From an uncultured Mycoplasma sp. (lineage in GTDB: Bacteria; Bacillota_I; Bacilli_A; Mycoplasmatales; Metamycoplasmataceae), in contig CASEIC010000023.1 of the NCBI GenBank assembly GCA_949288045.1, forward strand, positions 1 through 32,429: a stretch of DNA of 32,429 nt. Reading direction: 5' to 3'. A program made the position numbers and the translations under genes. Below are positions 21,649 to 31,083 of this stretch, in pieces (within the stretch, counting starts at the first letter, position 1; every line of letters begins with the position of its first letter). The notes below the pieces were generated by a model, which saw only the letters and a list, made by a program, of their open reading frames with translations, was not told where the DNA came from and searched no databases.

Positions 21649-22554
21649 ATGAAATATTCAATTATTATTCCACATTACAATAGACCAGATTTGATTATTA
21701 AAACTATCGAATCTTTTAAAGATTTAAAAGATAAAGAGATTTTGATTATTGATGATGTTTCAACGGAGGAAAATCTTGAAAAGCTTAGAACTGCTATTAA
21801 TAAGATGTCAGATCAAAATATTACTTTATATGAATCTGAGGGGGGGGTAAAATATTATCTGTCAGGAGCAAGAAATAAGGGCCTTGATTTAGCAAAAGGA
21901 GAGTGAATCTACTTCATTGATGATGATGATCGCGCTACTCCTAAATTTGTTAAATGACTAAACGAAGCAAAATTAAATGAAAACATTATATACAGATTTC
22001 CTTACATTACAGAAACAAATAAGAGCACAACAAAGGTTTTTATGTGGCTAAAAAAGAATTTTTTCTATTCTGTTCAGGTTTCAACATTTCTAATTAATAA
22101 AAAGATTTTTAATAAATATAATTTAAGATTTTTTGACAAAACCTTTGGATACCATGAAGACACATGTTTTGCAAATGATATTTTTTCATTTGGTATTAAA
22201 ATGAAATATGTAACTAGAATGTTTGCAATTTTTTATAATAGGTCAAATATCTCTATGACTAGAGGCAAAGCAGATTCTATTGAAAAATATATTATTTCTC
22301 TTTGAAACTTAAATTCAAATGCAAAATATTTTAAAACTTTTGGAATTATAATGCTTTATCATTATGAAACAAGAATTTTAAAACAGGATTTTATAAAAGA
22401 TCTTGAATCTAAAAAAATATTTATTGAAACATTTGATAAATTAAATATTAAATTCAAAGATATTTGAAGACTTGATTGATTTAGATTATTTTATTGACCT
22501 ACTTTTAAAAGAAACATAAAAAAATGAAGAAAAGAAATTGAAGCAAATAAATAA
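21649..22554 (+). CDS. Family 2 glycosyltransferase, copy C, with G8 tract
   Basis: The 301-residue product has the same N-terminal third as copy B (SIIIPHYNRPDLI, IIDDVSTEENLEKLR, YESEGGVKYYLSGARN) and the DxD site FIDDDDRATPKF. After codon 105 it is unrelated in detail to A and B (VFMWLKKNFFYSVQVSTFLI, GYHEDTCFANDIFSFG). This is a mosaic: constant donor-binding half and replaced acceptor half. The G8 tract is at 21840-21847 and is in frame here. It is the last gene of the licD operon; a terminator lies 30 bases beyond the stop. Confidence 0.88.
21825..21930 (+). repeat. 106-bp perfect repeat with G8 tract, copy in glycosyltransferase C
   Basis: Identical to 20919-21024, with eight Gs at 21840-21847. 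Similarity stops sharply at GAAGTT versus CGCGCT after the GAT repeats. Confidence 0.92.
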
Positions 22555-22559
22555 ATTGC

Positions 22560-23315
22560 TTATATATTGTTTTTTATTCAATTTAAATATTTGGTAAATA
22601 TTAATGAACAGCCAAATATTTTTTTGTTATCAAATATTTGATAATCAAAATCCATAAAAGCTTTATTATTTTTTTTATATTGTTTTGAGAAATTAGTTAA
22701 TAACAATTCATTGAATAAAATTGGTTCATTATTGTTTCTTGAAGCTAATTTTGATAAAGTGCTAGCATAGTTAACCGATTCACCAATAAAGACAATATCC
22801 CTTTTTTTATTTGTACCTATCACTGAAACATAATTATCAAATGAAAATCATACACCTATACCGAAATCAATAAACTCATTTGTTTCGTTTCATTCTTCAC
22901 CAAATATATTTTTACTTATCATCTTGTTTAAATGATTTTTGAAAGTATTTAGCTCTATGCAACAATCAAATGACTTGTCAATATCTTCCTTTGTTTGTGC
23001 TTTAAATATTCCATAAACTGAATCGCCTTGAATTTTAATAAATTTTGCATTATAAATATTCATTATTTTAGATATTCCAAATGCAAATTCGGATAGTATT
23101 TTTGATCAATCTTCGATTTCAAATTCTTCAGTTTTATTTTTGGAATCAACAATATCAACAGCTATACAAATAATGGGTAATTTATATAATTTATTATCTT
23201 CCATTTGATTTATAAAATTCTGACTAGGAAATTCATTGAGTACTTCAATTTTTTCACCATTATCAAATTTATTCTTTATATGATTATTTAAATTTTTTCA
23301 CTCTTTATCATTCAT
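22560..23315 (-). CDS. Class III nucleotidyl cyclase-like protein
   Basis: The 251-residue product has the pieces of a class III cyclase homology domain. VDIVDS holds the first two metal-binding Asp positions (54 and 57). KIQGDSVYGIF holds the Lys-x-x-Gly-Asp motif with Asp98. FIDFGIGVW and RDIVFIGESVNYASTL hold the base-binding Asp173 and the transition-state Asn182. The Arg that normally follows (VNxAxR) is Thr here. No membrane helix or sensor domain is present. Start: a strong GGAGGT lies five bases before the ATG, inside the end of the ATPase gene (11-base overlap). It could make a cyclic nucleotide (cAMP, cGMP, or cCMP/cUMP as Pycsar cyclases do) or be an inactive relative. Confidence 0.75.
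22585..22625 (+). terminator. Terminator of the licD/glycosyltransferase operon, inside the cyclase 3' end
   Basis: AAATATTTGG and CCAAATATTT are a perfect 10-bp inverted repeat with a 17-nt loop, followed by seven Ts on the plus strand. It lies 30 bases past the last glycosyltransferase stop and inside the coding end of the convergent cyclase gene. Confidence 0.7.
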
Positions 23316-24573
23316 GTTCTACCTCCAAGAATTTATCTAAACTTATAAATTTAACATCATTAAATTCTGTGTTAGTATTTTGGGTAATTACTACTTTTTT
23401 ATAGTCACTAAATTCTTTACTATTTTTAATAGTTTCATTAAATTTAATTGAAACTTCTTTAACATTCATATCTTTAATATATTTACATTCAATTAATAAC
23501 TTTTGATTAGGCAACACAAAATCAATTTCATTTTGTTTTTCATTTCTAAAATAGAAAATCTGATTTAATGATAATTCGCTCATGTAAAGATAATTTAAAT
23601 GATTAAATACAGCGTTTTCTATTAAAGAACCTAATAAATTATTATTTAATTTCTCGAAGTTATTAAAATAATTAATCATTGATTTGTCTTCATAATATAT
23701 TTTGTTTTTTCTTTTTTCATTTTTGTCTGAATATTTAGGAACAAAATGAATTAGTTGCGAATTTCTCATCATTTTTAAATATTCGGAAACAGTCTGACGC
23801 GTAATGTTTTTGGTTTCTAGTTGAGATATGTTTGTCTCATTACCAACATAATTATTTATATCTTTTAAAAGGGATCAAAATTTAGTTGAATCTACATTTT
23901 TTTTATTGTCCTCATAAATTATTTTGTCAATAATTATTTCACCTACTAACTCATTATATTGAACAAAGCAACTTAAATAATTTTTATTCTTTGGATATGA
24001 ACCAAACTTTAAATAATTATCTAATTTTTCATCGGCTCAAATTTTCTTATACTCATCAAATAAGAGTGGTTTAATGAAATAAATTTTCATCCTGCCAACC
24101 ATTGTTTCTTTTGTTAATGATGTTGCATTTGAACCTGAAACAATAAATCTAGCATTCTTATTTAAATCTATAACTGTTTGTAGAAAATTAGTTCAATCAT
24201 TTAGCTCCTGAATTTCATCTAGAACAATCAATTTATACTTCTTATTGATAACTTCTTTTCTTAATTGTTCATATGAATCTTTTGAATTAATATTTTGAAT
24301 TGATTTAATATTTAAATATAGAACTTTCTCAATATTATTCAAAACGTTGTCAATCAATTGGTTCTCATCAATTTGTTTATCTATAAACATATCATAATAA
24401 TATTTTGCTAGTTGCAACATCAATGTTGTTTTACCTACTTGTCTCAAACCTACTAAGCATATATTTGAATTTGCAATTTTATTTTTTAAATTATTAAATA
24501 TTTTCCTTTTAAAAGGATGTGAATGATTTATATTCTCAAATTCTTTTCTATACTGTTCAATTATATATTTCAT
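23305..24573 (-). CDS. AAA ATPase with C-terminal DUF4143 (PD-(D/E)XK-like) domain
   Basis: The 422-residue product has Walker A GLRQVGKTTLML near residue 42 and Walker B LIVLDEIQEL near 120, then a mid region of the AAA_14 type (FIVSGSNATSLT). A winged-helix-like stretch (NISQLETKNITRQTVSEYLK) is followed by the DUF4143 part: LLGSLIENAVFNHL, NEIDFVLPN and LLIECKY. EIDFV with IECK resembles the metal-binding core of the PD-(D/E)XK nuclease fold. Family function is poorly known. The gene ends EVEHEW with TAA in the cyclase start region. The ATG is six bases from TGATATAAT with no ribosome site. Confidence 0.88.
23321..23326 (-). promoter_or_regulatory. Strong ribosome binding site of the cyclase gene
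   Basis: GGAGGT, five bases before the cyclase ATG and within the last codons of the ATPase gene. It is one of the best matches to the anti-Shine-Dalgarno in the window, while the ATPase start has none, so the cyclase may be made in excess. Confidence 0.7.
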
Positions 24574-24579
24574 AGAAAT

Positions 24580-24588
24580 ATTATATCA
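24580..24588 (-). promoter_or_regulatory. Extended -10 (TGATATAAT) of the ATPase/cyclase operon
   Basis: A full TGnTATAAT on the minus strand, six bases from the ATPase ATG, so the mRNA is probably leaderless. The palindrome at 24593-24608 covers the spacer and the -35 position. Confidence 0.65.
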
Positions 24589-24592
24589 TATT

Positions 24593-24608
24593 GTTAAGTG
24601 CACTTAAC
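24593..24608. promoter_or_regulatory. Perfect 16-bp palindrome upstream of the ATPase/cyclase promoter (operator 1)
   Basis: GTTAAGTGCACTTAAC is a perfect inverted repeat without a spacer. It lies five bases upstream of the extended -10. A second related site follows at 24617-24632. This arrangement is typical of repressor control; the protein is unknown. Confidence 0.6.
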
Positions 24609-24616
24609 ATTTTTTT

Positions 24617-24632
24617 GTTAAGTCAAGTTAAC
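24617..24632. promoter_or_regulatory. Second, degenerate copy of the palindrome (operator 2)
   Basis: GTTAAGTCAAGTTAAC keeps the outer GTTAA/TTAAC half sites of operator 1. The two centres are 24 bases apart, a little over two helical turns, which would allow cooperative binding on nearly the same face. Confidence 0.45.
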
Positions 24633-24636
24633 ATAA

Positions 24637-25329
24637 CTATTTTTCTTTTAAACTTTTGTGTTCTTCGAATCTTTCTTTACTATCTAAATCAAAAATATCT
24701 TCTTTCCCTACTTCAAATGCCTTTACTGGAACTCCATATCTTTTTGAACATTGAAGTACTAAAAATTCATAATATTCTTGTTTATCAAAATTATTGATAT
24801 TATTCTTAATTAAATTAGAAAGTTTCTTATTTAAAACACAAACTTCTCTTTGATAAAAACCTTCCTTGCCCAATCCGTTTTTATCAAAGTCAATAATATT
24901 CTTATTTTTATCAAAAATTGTAAATCATTCATCTATATTCTTATTTTGCTCAACATAAAATAACGGGGTTTTATATCATTTTCTAAATAAATTATTGTTA
25001 TTGATAATAATGTCTCCATTTACAATCAATGTGTTTGATAAATGTTCTTTAACAGCATTAATGGAAGTTACATTATTGTTGTTTTCTCATTCTTTATTAA
25101 GAATGATTTTTATATTTTTAAATTTAGATTTTAAATATTCAAATTGTTCTGCTAAATAACCAGTGACAATAATTATATTTTTAGTAACCTTTTGAAGTTC
25201 ATTAATAATGTTCTCGATTATTGGTAGATCATTAATTTTAAGAAGAGGTTTAGGAATACTATCAGTTAATTCTCTCATTCTAGAACCTCTGCCAGCTGCT
25301 AGTATAATTGCATTCTTTATTCTGAACAT
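24637..25329 (-). CDS. licC: LicC-like nucleotidyltransferase
   Basis: LicC makes CDP-choline from phosphocholine and CTP. The 230-residue product starts MFRIKNAIILAAGRGSRMREL, followed by PKPLLKINDLPIIE, IIIVTGYLAEQFEYLKSKF and VNGDIII (metal Asp), and has NIDEWFTIFDKN and a late FDLDSKERFEE segment. These match pneumococcal LicC (229 residues) in order and spacing, from memory. Trp codons are TGA. AAGGAG lies before the ATG, which is inside the end of the aminotransferase gene (13-base overlap). No choline kinase (LicA) gene is in the window, so phosphocholine is not certain; an amino-alcohol phosphate made by the overlapping aminotransferase is an alternative substrate. Confidence 0.82.
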
Positions 25330-26411
25330 AAAAACTCCTTAATTCCTTTTATCAATTTTTTGTTCTCCATCGAAGTTCCAATTGTAATTCTAATTCCTAA
25401 ATTATCCTTTATTTTTCTAATTAGAATCCCTTGATTTTTTAATAAATAATTATAAAGTTTATCTATATTAAAACTTAAATCATAAATAAATATAAAATTA
25501 GTACTTGTTTTAAGGTATTTAATATTTAATTTATCAAACTCATTATATAAATATTTTTTTTGATCTTGAAGTATATTAAATTTTTCTTTATAAAACTCAA
25601 TATCTTGAAGAGCTCAAAAAGCTGCCTGATAAGAATATTTACTTACAGGTAAATAATTTAATGTTTTTCTTATTAAAGTAATATTATCCTTATCAGACAA
25701 ACAATAACCAATTCTAAAAGAAGCTAATCCAAATAATTTTGAAAATGTTTTTGTAATAATTAAATTTTTAAATTTTTTAATCAATGATAATTCTTGTTTG
25801 AATATCTTTTTTACATCAACGTCCATTGCATACTCAATATATGCGTGATCCAAAACAATTGTTATATGTTTAGGAACTTTATTTAAAAACTCTTCTATTT
25901 TTTTAAACAAAATGAAATGACCAGTTGGCATATTTGGATTAACAACATAAATCATTGTTGTATCTTTATCGATAGATTTAAGTGTCTCTTCTAAATCAAT
26001 CTCTCATTTATTATTTAACTCAATTTTTTTAACACTTAAATCAAGAATTTTGCATGTTACTTCAATTCTTCCATATGTTAAATTCGGAATAATTGCATTT
26101 GACTTTTCATTATGATATCCAAATATTTTTGGTAAATGATCTAATATTGAATCTGAACCATTCGAAAATAAAATATTTTCATAATCAATATTAAATTCCT
26201 TCTTAAATAAATTAAGAATTTGATCATCTTTGTACTCAGGATAAATATGTGGTGATAATAATTTTATGTTTTTTTTCACTAACGGCGATGGTCCAAATTT
26301 ATTTTCATTGTAATTCATTTTAATAATATATTTATGTTTATATAATCTTGCCAATTCTTTAGTATTTTCAAGATTTGCATCTGGTAATTGAAATAATTCT
26401 TGTTTTTTCAT
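25317..26411 (-). CDS. HisC-like PLP-dependent aminotransferase
   Basis: Class I/II fold aminotransferase related to histidinol-phosphate aminotransferase. The 364-residue product has MNYNENKFGPSPLV at the start, SNGSDSILDHLPKIF, NPNMPTG, LDHAYIEYA (Asp that contacts the PLP ring nitrogen), and the PLP lysine in TKTFSKLFGLASFRIGY, with the substrate-carboxyl or phosphate Arg near the end (IRKIKDNLGIRITIG). No other histidine gene is present, and mollicutes generally lack that pathway, so the substrate is probably something else. Its overlap with licC suggests that it makes the alcohol phosphate that LicC activates; dihydroxyacetone phosphate to serinol phosphate is one possibility. Confidence 0.85.
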
Positions 26412-26435
26412 TTTGCACTCTCATAGTTATGATTC

Positions 26436-26452
26436 TATACTTTTAAAGTATA
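26436..26452. promoter_or_regulatory. 17-bp palindrome between divergent genes, with a TATACT on both strands
   Basis: TATACTTTTAAAGTATA is a perfect inverted repeat around one base. Each end reads TATACT outward, so it may be a two-way -10 element or an operator for the aminotransferase and glycosyltransferase transcripts. Confidence 0.4.
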
Positions 26453-26469
26453 TATTATTTACTTTTTAG

Positions 26470-26475
26470 TAAAAT
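26470..26475 (+). promoter_or_regulatory. -10 box of glycosyltransferase D; probably leaderless
   Basis: TAAAAT ends seven bases before the ATG at 26483, with CATATTT between and no ribosome site. Confidence 0.45.
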
Positions 26476-26482
26476 CATATTT

Positions 26483-27409
26483 ATGAAAAATTTATCTATC
26501 ATCATTCCTTGCTACAATATGGAAAAATATATTGTTAAGGCATTAGAATCAATAACTATTCAAAATAATCACAATGATTTTTGTGATGTATATGTAATTG
26601 ATGACGGTTCAAAAGATAATTCAATTAATTTAATAAATGAATTTATTCAAAAAAATAATTTAACTAATTTTAAATTAATTAAAAAACAAAACGGAAATTG
26701 GGGTTCTGTAATTAACTATGCAAAAAATAAACTTAATTTAAATTCAAAATATATAACAATACTTGATGCTGATGACTATTTCAAAGAAGGATTATTTGAT
26801 AAATTAAATGAAATAATTGAAAATAATTATGACTTAATTTTTACAGGCTTTTATGAAATAAAAAAGAAAAACAAAATTCATAATGGTTATTTAACTCCTC
26901 AAAGAGGTAATAAATTAATAGATAAAAAATATATGAGATTTCCTTCATTAATTCCTTTGTGTAAATTTTTTAAAACAAGTATTTTTAAAACAATGAATGA
27001 TTTAAAAGAAGGTGTTTCATATCAAGATATTATTCTTTGAAATAAATTTGTAGATAAATCAAATACTTTTTATTACATTAAGCAAAACTACGGATATTAT
27101 TTAAATCATAGAGAAGGGGCAAGTTCAACACAACCTTTTAATGAAAATCGAATCAAGTTAATGATGGATAATATTGATTTATTGATTTCAAGTGATAAAT
27201 ATACAAATGGTTATTTAATGGCTCTTTTAATGCATTTAAAGAAAAATACTCCAAAAGATAATAGAAAATATATTGCATTCAATAATACAAACTATAAACA
27301 AATTAATAAATTTAAATTATTATGATGTCCTTTAGGATCTAGAATAATAACTAAAATTGGTATGAAGATATACTTATTTTCACTACTTAAAAATGGGAGA
27401 ATGAAGTAA
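26483..27409 (+). CDS. Family 2 glycosyltransferase D
   Basis: The 308-residue product starts SIIIPCYNMEKYIVKALESI and has VIDDGSKDNS, KQNGNWGSVINYAKN and LDADDYF (DxD metal site) near residue 95. It is a family 2 GT-A enzyme, but it is not a close copy of A-C and has no G-tract. Polyprenyl or glycolipid acceptors are usual for such small soluble enzymes. One Trp is TGG (NWGS) and others are TGA. Its stop shares a base with the start of the next gene (TAATG), so the two are translationally coupled. Confidence 0.87.
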
Positions 27410-28155
27410 TGAAAAAATATAGAATAAAAGACATTATTATTTCATCAATTTGTTTTGTTCTCTTTGGGGTTGTTTTATTTTACATATTTATGGACGGCTT
27501 TGGTAAAAAAGGTTCGCATGGCGTTTCTGGTTTTATTGAGCAAGATAACTTAAGAAAAAGTTTGGGTGATTGATATCAATTAATTTTTTGAACATTTCAA
27601 GTTAATGTATGATTTTTAATCATTGGAATATCTTGAATGTTTTTAAGAAAAAATAAAATAATACAGAACATGTTTTTTTGTTCCTCGAGCTACTTACTAT
27701 TTTGCCTTTTTGCAATGACAGTTTTTGAATTTAAATCATTTAAAACTAATGCTTACGAATCATCAAAAACATTGTTTGTTCATTGTATAATCCCGATTAT
27801 TAGTTTTGTCATGCTATTATCAATTAGAAAAGATATTAAAATTCAATGAAAATGATTATGAATTAATTCTTTATATGTGACATTTTATATTGTTTTAACA
27901 ATTATTATTTATTATTCATTTACTTTTGCGCCCGATTCTCAATATCCAAATAAGCCACTATGAATATATGGTTTTTTAGATTACAACAATCAAATTATGT
28001 TTGTTCCACTTAAAGGTATGGGATTAACTATTTTAGGTATATGTGCTCTTCTAATATTAACACCACTAGTGGGAATGATTTTATTTATATTTATTAAATT
28101 TATATTTAACATTAAAATTGAACCACAAATTAAAAAGGCAAACCTTTCTCTATAA
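27409..28155 (+). CDS. Pr6Pr/AIG1-like polytopic membrane protein
   Basis: The 248-residue product has about six hydrophobic segments (about residues 9-28, 60-75, 88-105, 125-140, 153-170 and 205-235). IFWTFQVNVWFL with a Thr and TLFVHCIIPIISF with a His match the two conserved sites of the Pr6Pr / FAR-17a / AIG1 fold, from memory; animal members are threonine hydrolases. Many Trp codons are TGA. Function in bacteria is unknown. It is coupled to glycosyltransferase D. Its last six bases overlap the last six bases of the convergent fusion gene. Confidence 0.72.
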
Positions 28156-31071
28156 AAATAAATATGTATAAACTAAATTTCAAATAATTATTGCTGATAT
28201 TATTCCTAAAATTCAATATACAACTGATTGCTTATAAAAACTAGTTTTTACTTTAATATTATTTTTTATTATTTCTTCTTCTGTAAATGTACTTTTAATT
28301 CTTTTATATCTTTCGATTCTTGATTCTCCAATTCAAATTGTAAATAATAATAAAAGAGATATTCCCATTCAACTTAAAGTAAATATGAATCTTACCATCG
28401 CAATATGAACATTAATGTTTTTATATGCTGATATGGTTGTTGTATTTCCTTTATCTACAAATAATATTTCTTGAACGTTCTTCATAGCTCAGTCACTTAT
28501 TCCTAAACCACCGGGCGTAATAAAATTAACTGCATTTATATTTCTTACTAATGAACTAGCAATAATTGCCTCAAAATATCCTTGTACATTGTTATTTACA
28601 AACATATTTGCAACCAACGATGAAATTACGCCCATATCAATTATTCTTCCTAAACATCTATATGCAAGTAATTCTAAAAATATGGCTGCATCTCTATATC
28701 AAACCCCTGTTGAAATAATTTTTTTTGTGGCTTGATTTATATTTGAAAACTCATATTGTAATTTTGCCCCTGATAGTGATGCGTCTCTTTCTATAATAAA
28801 AGGAAATCATTCAATAAATTTATTAAGATTTTTAGCTATTGATCTTTGCACTCATCAGCTAAAAGTTAATAAGGAAATCATTATGGCAGAAAAAATATCA
28901 ATAAAAAATCCAACAAAAGCCAATATAACAACAGAAATTGATTGAGGGTCATTAGGATCTCAAATTGGTAATAAATAATCAACAAATGCAATAGGAGATA
29001 AAACCGCCGAAAATAAAACAATATTAATTTGTGTAAAAAACGATTGAACTAAAAAAGCTGCTGCAATAGGGGCACTTTTTGCTCCTTTTCTTCTTAAATA
29101 TCAGTATCCTACTGATTCACCACCATAAATCATTGGAGTTATAGTAGAAATTGATATACTAATTATTTGTGCTGTTATCAAATGTCTTAATTTAACGTTT
29201 TCATTTAAAATCATCAAGACTCTTTTAACCAACATAGTATTTATAAATATGACAATTGTAGAACTTGCTATAAATACCGGAATCATGTAACCATATATTT
29301 CTTGTTCCTTAAGCATATAGTGGATTTGATGAAATAAATTTGAATTATTAGAGTTATCTAGAATAAATTCAAAAATAAATCAAAATAATAAAATTAAGAT
29401 AATAGCAAAAATTGTATATTTAAAGAATCCTTTTCATGAAAATTTACCAATTTTAAATTGTGCTTTTAGATCCTTCAAAAAATCCAAACATTTTTTTTCT
29501 TGAATAATTAAATCAATAAATTCTTGGTCATATGTTGGTTTTATTTTTTTGCTTTTTATGAATGTTTTTTTTGATTCCTCTTTTGGTTTTTTTTCTTCTC
29601 ACAATGAAAAAAATGTATTTAATTTTTCTTGTTGAGGAATATACTCAAAAATTATGTGAGAATTATTTTCAAAATAAATCTTATATATTTTTGAATGGAA
29701 AAATTGTTTTTTTTCTACTCTTAAAATTTGTTTTTCGTCTATCTTTGTTTGATTTTGTAATCTATAAAAAAACAATTTTGCTGATTCTACTATCATTGTT
29801 TCTGTTTTTTTACTATATCTATAGAATTTATTTTCATTATAAATATCTATCAAAACGTCATGAAGTGTTTTATTTTGTTTTTTGAAAAAAGATACTAATT
29901 TTAAAAATAATCTAATGTTTATTAATGGATCAGTACATAAATAAATATTTGATAATGATATAAATTCATGTTCTCCATCTGTTGCTAATAAAATATCTCT
30001 ATTTTCAATATTGCTTAAATTTAAAAACATTGATTCTTGTCTTTTTATTTTTAAATTATTTGTTTTTGCATAATGTTTAATAAAATCACTAGCAGTATAA
30101 TTTAATAAAATTGATTTATCACTTAAGGGTTCTTTCTCATATTTTTTCACATAATATAAATAAATAACTGCTAAATCATTTAATGTTAAAAATTTTCTTC
30201 TTTTTTTATGCTTTATAATAAATTCAAAACCATTATTGTTGTTTGTAAAATTTACAATAGCATCACATTTATAATTTCAAGACTTTAAGATTGACTTTCT
30301 TGCTATTGTGGTTTCATTGTCTTTCTTTTTATTTATTTCATTTTGATTAAAATCAATAACTTTATTTTTAATATTATTTCTTACAAAAAATTTATTTAAA
30401 ATTTCTTTGTCAAAATCAAAATAATTTGAGACTAACAAATTTACATCATTAAAATCATCATTTGTTGATATTTCTTCAATATACTCATTAATATTTATAT
30501 TTTTTAAACATGGAATTTCAACATTTGGAATATTTACTGAAATGTATCCTGTATTAATATTTTTTGATGTTATATTATCTGAAACAAACGGAGAAATTCT
30601 TGAACCATCTTTATTGAAGAAATTAATAGTATATTCTTTCTTATTGAATGAATGAGAAAAGGTTACAATACCATTAAAATCAATTTCTGAATTATTTGCT
30701 ATTCAAACACTAATTGCATTGTTGGAAGGTTTATTATCTTGAGTAAAATATGATTTTATTTTAGAATCAATTAGTGTGGAAGCAAAAACTTTTGAAAAAA
30801 GTCTTCCAAACATACTTCCATCATGTGAAACTAAAATATTGTTCATTTTATTTTTTGTTAAAAAATCCGCATATGATTGAGCTAATGAATAAATGCTGTT
30901 TTCATTTAATTCTGTTGATTTTTCTCCAACTAAAGCTCTCACCATTCCCTCTTCAACAACTAAAACGTTAGGTCTTATATTACCCTTATCAAGTGATGAT
31001 ATTTCTAATGTGCCATTTACTTCTTTTTTGTTTGTGTTTTGTTTATTTGAATCGATAATTTGAGAGGTCAT
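28150..31071 (-). CDS. Phosphohexomutase-like domain fused to MprF/YbhN-type membrane domain
   Basis: A single 973-residue frame, unbroken when TGA is Trp. The N-terminal half (about residues 20-520) looks like a phosphomannomutase: GNIRPNVLVVEEGMVRALVG, VSHDGSMFGRLFSKVFAS, and GIVTFSHSFNKKEY followed by FFNKDG, which matches the active-site loop region TASHNP...YNG of phosphohexomutases but with most catalytic residues changed. The Ser is kept. The C-terminal half (from about residue 560) has eight or so membrane helices and TPGGLGISDW, as in the lysylphosphatidylglycerol synthetase TM / UPF0104 family. MprF of that family flips lipids. Catalysis by the first half is doubtful; a sugar-phosphate sensing role is a guess. 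The start ATG is 12 bases after TATAAT. Confidence 0.8.
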
Positions 31072-31083
31072 AATTAAATATTA

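Noticed and set aside
18284-22554. Repeated units as a CRISPR array or insertion sequence
   Set aside because: The repeats are coding paralogues; there are no short regular spacers, terminal inverted repeats or transposase.
24593-24625. Palindrome followed by Ts on the plus strand as a terminator
   Set aside because: No plus-strand gene lies upstream; it fits an operator of the minus-strand ATPase promoter better.
25317-26411. Histidinol-phosphate aminotransferase in histidine synthesis
   Set aside because: No other his gene is in the window, mollicutes generally lack the pathway, and the gene overlaps a LicC-like gene.
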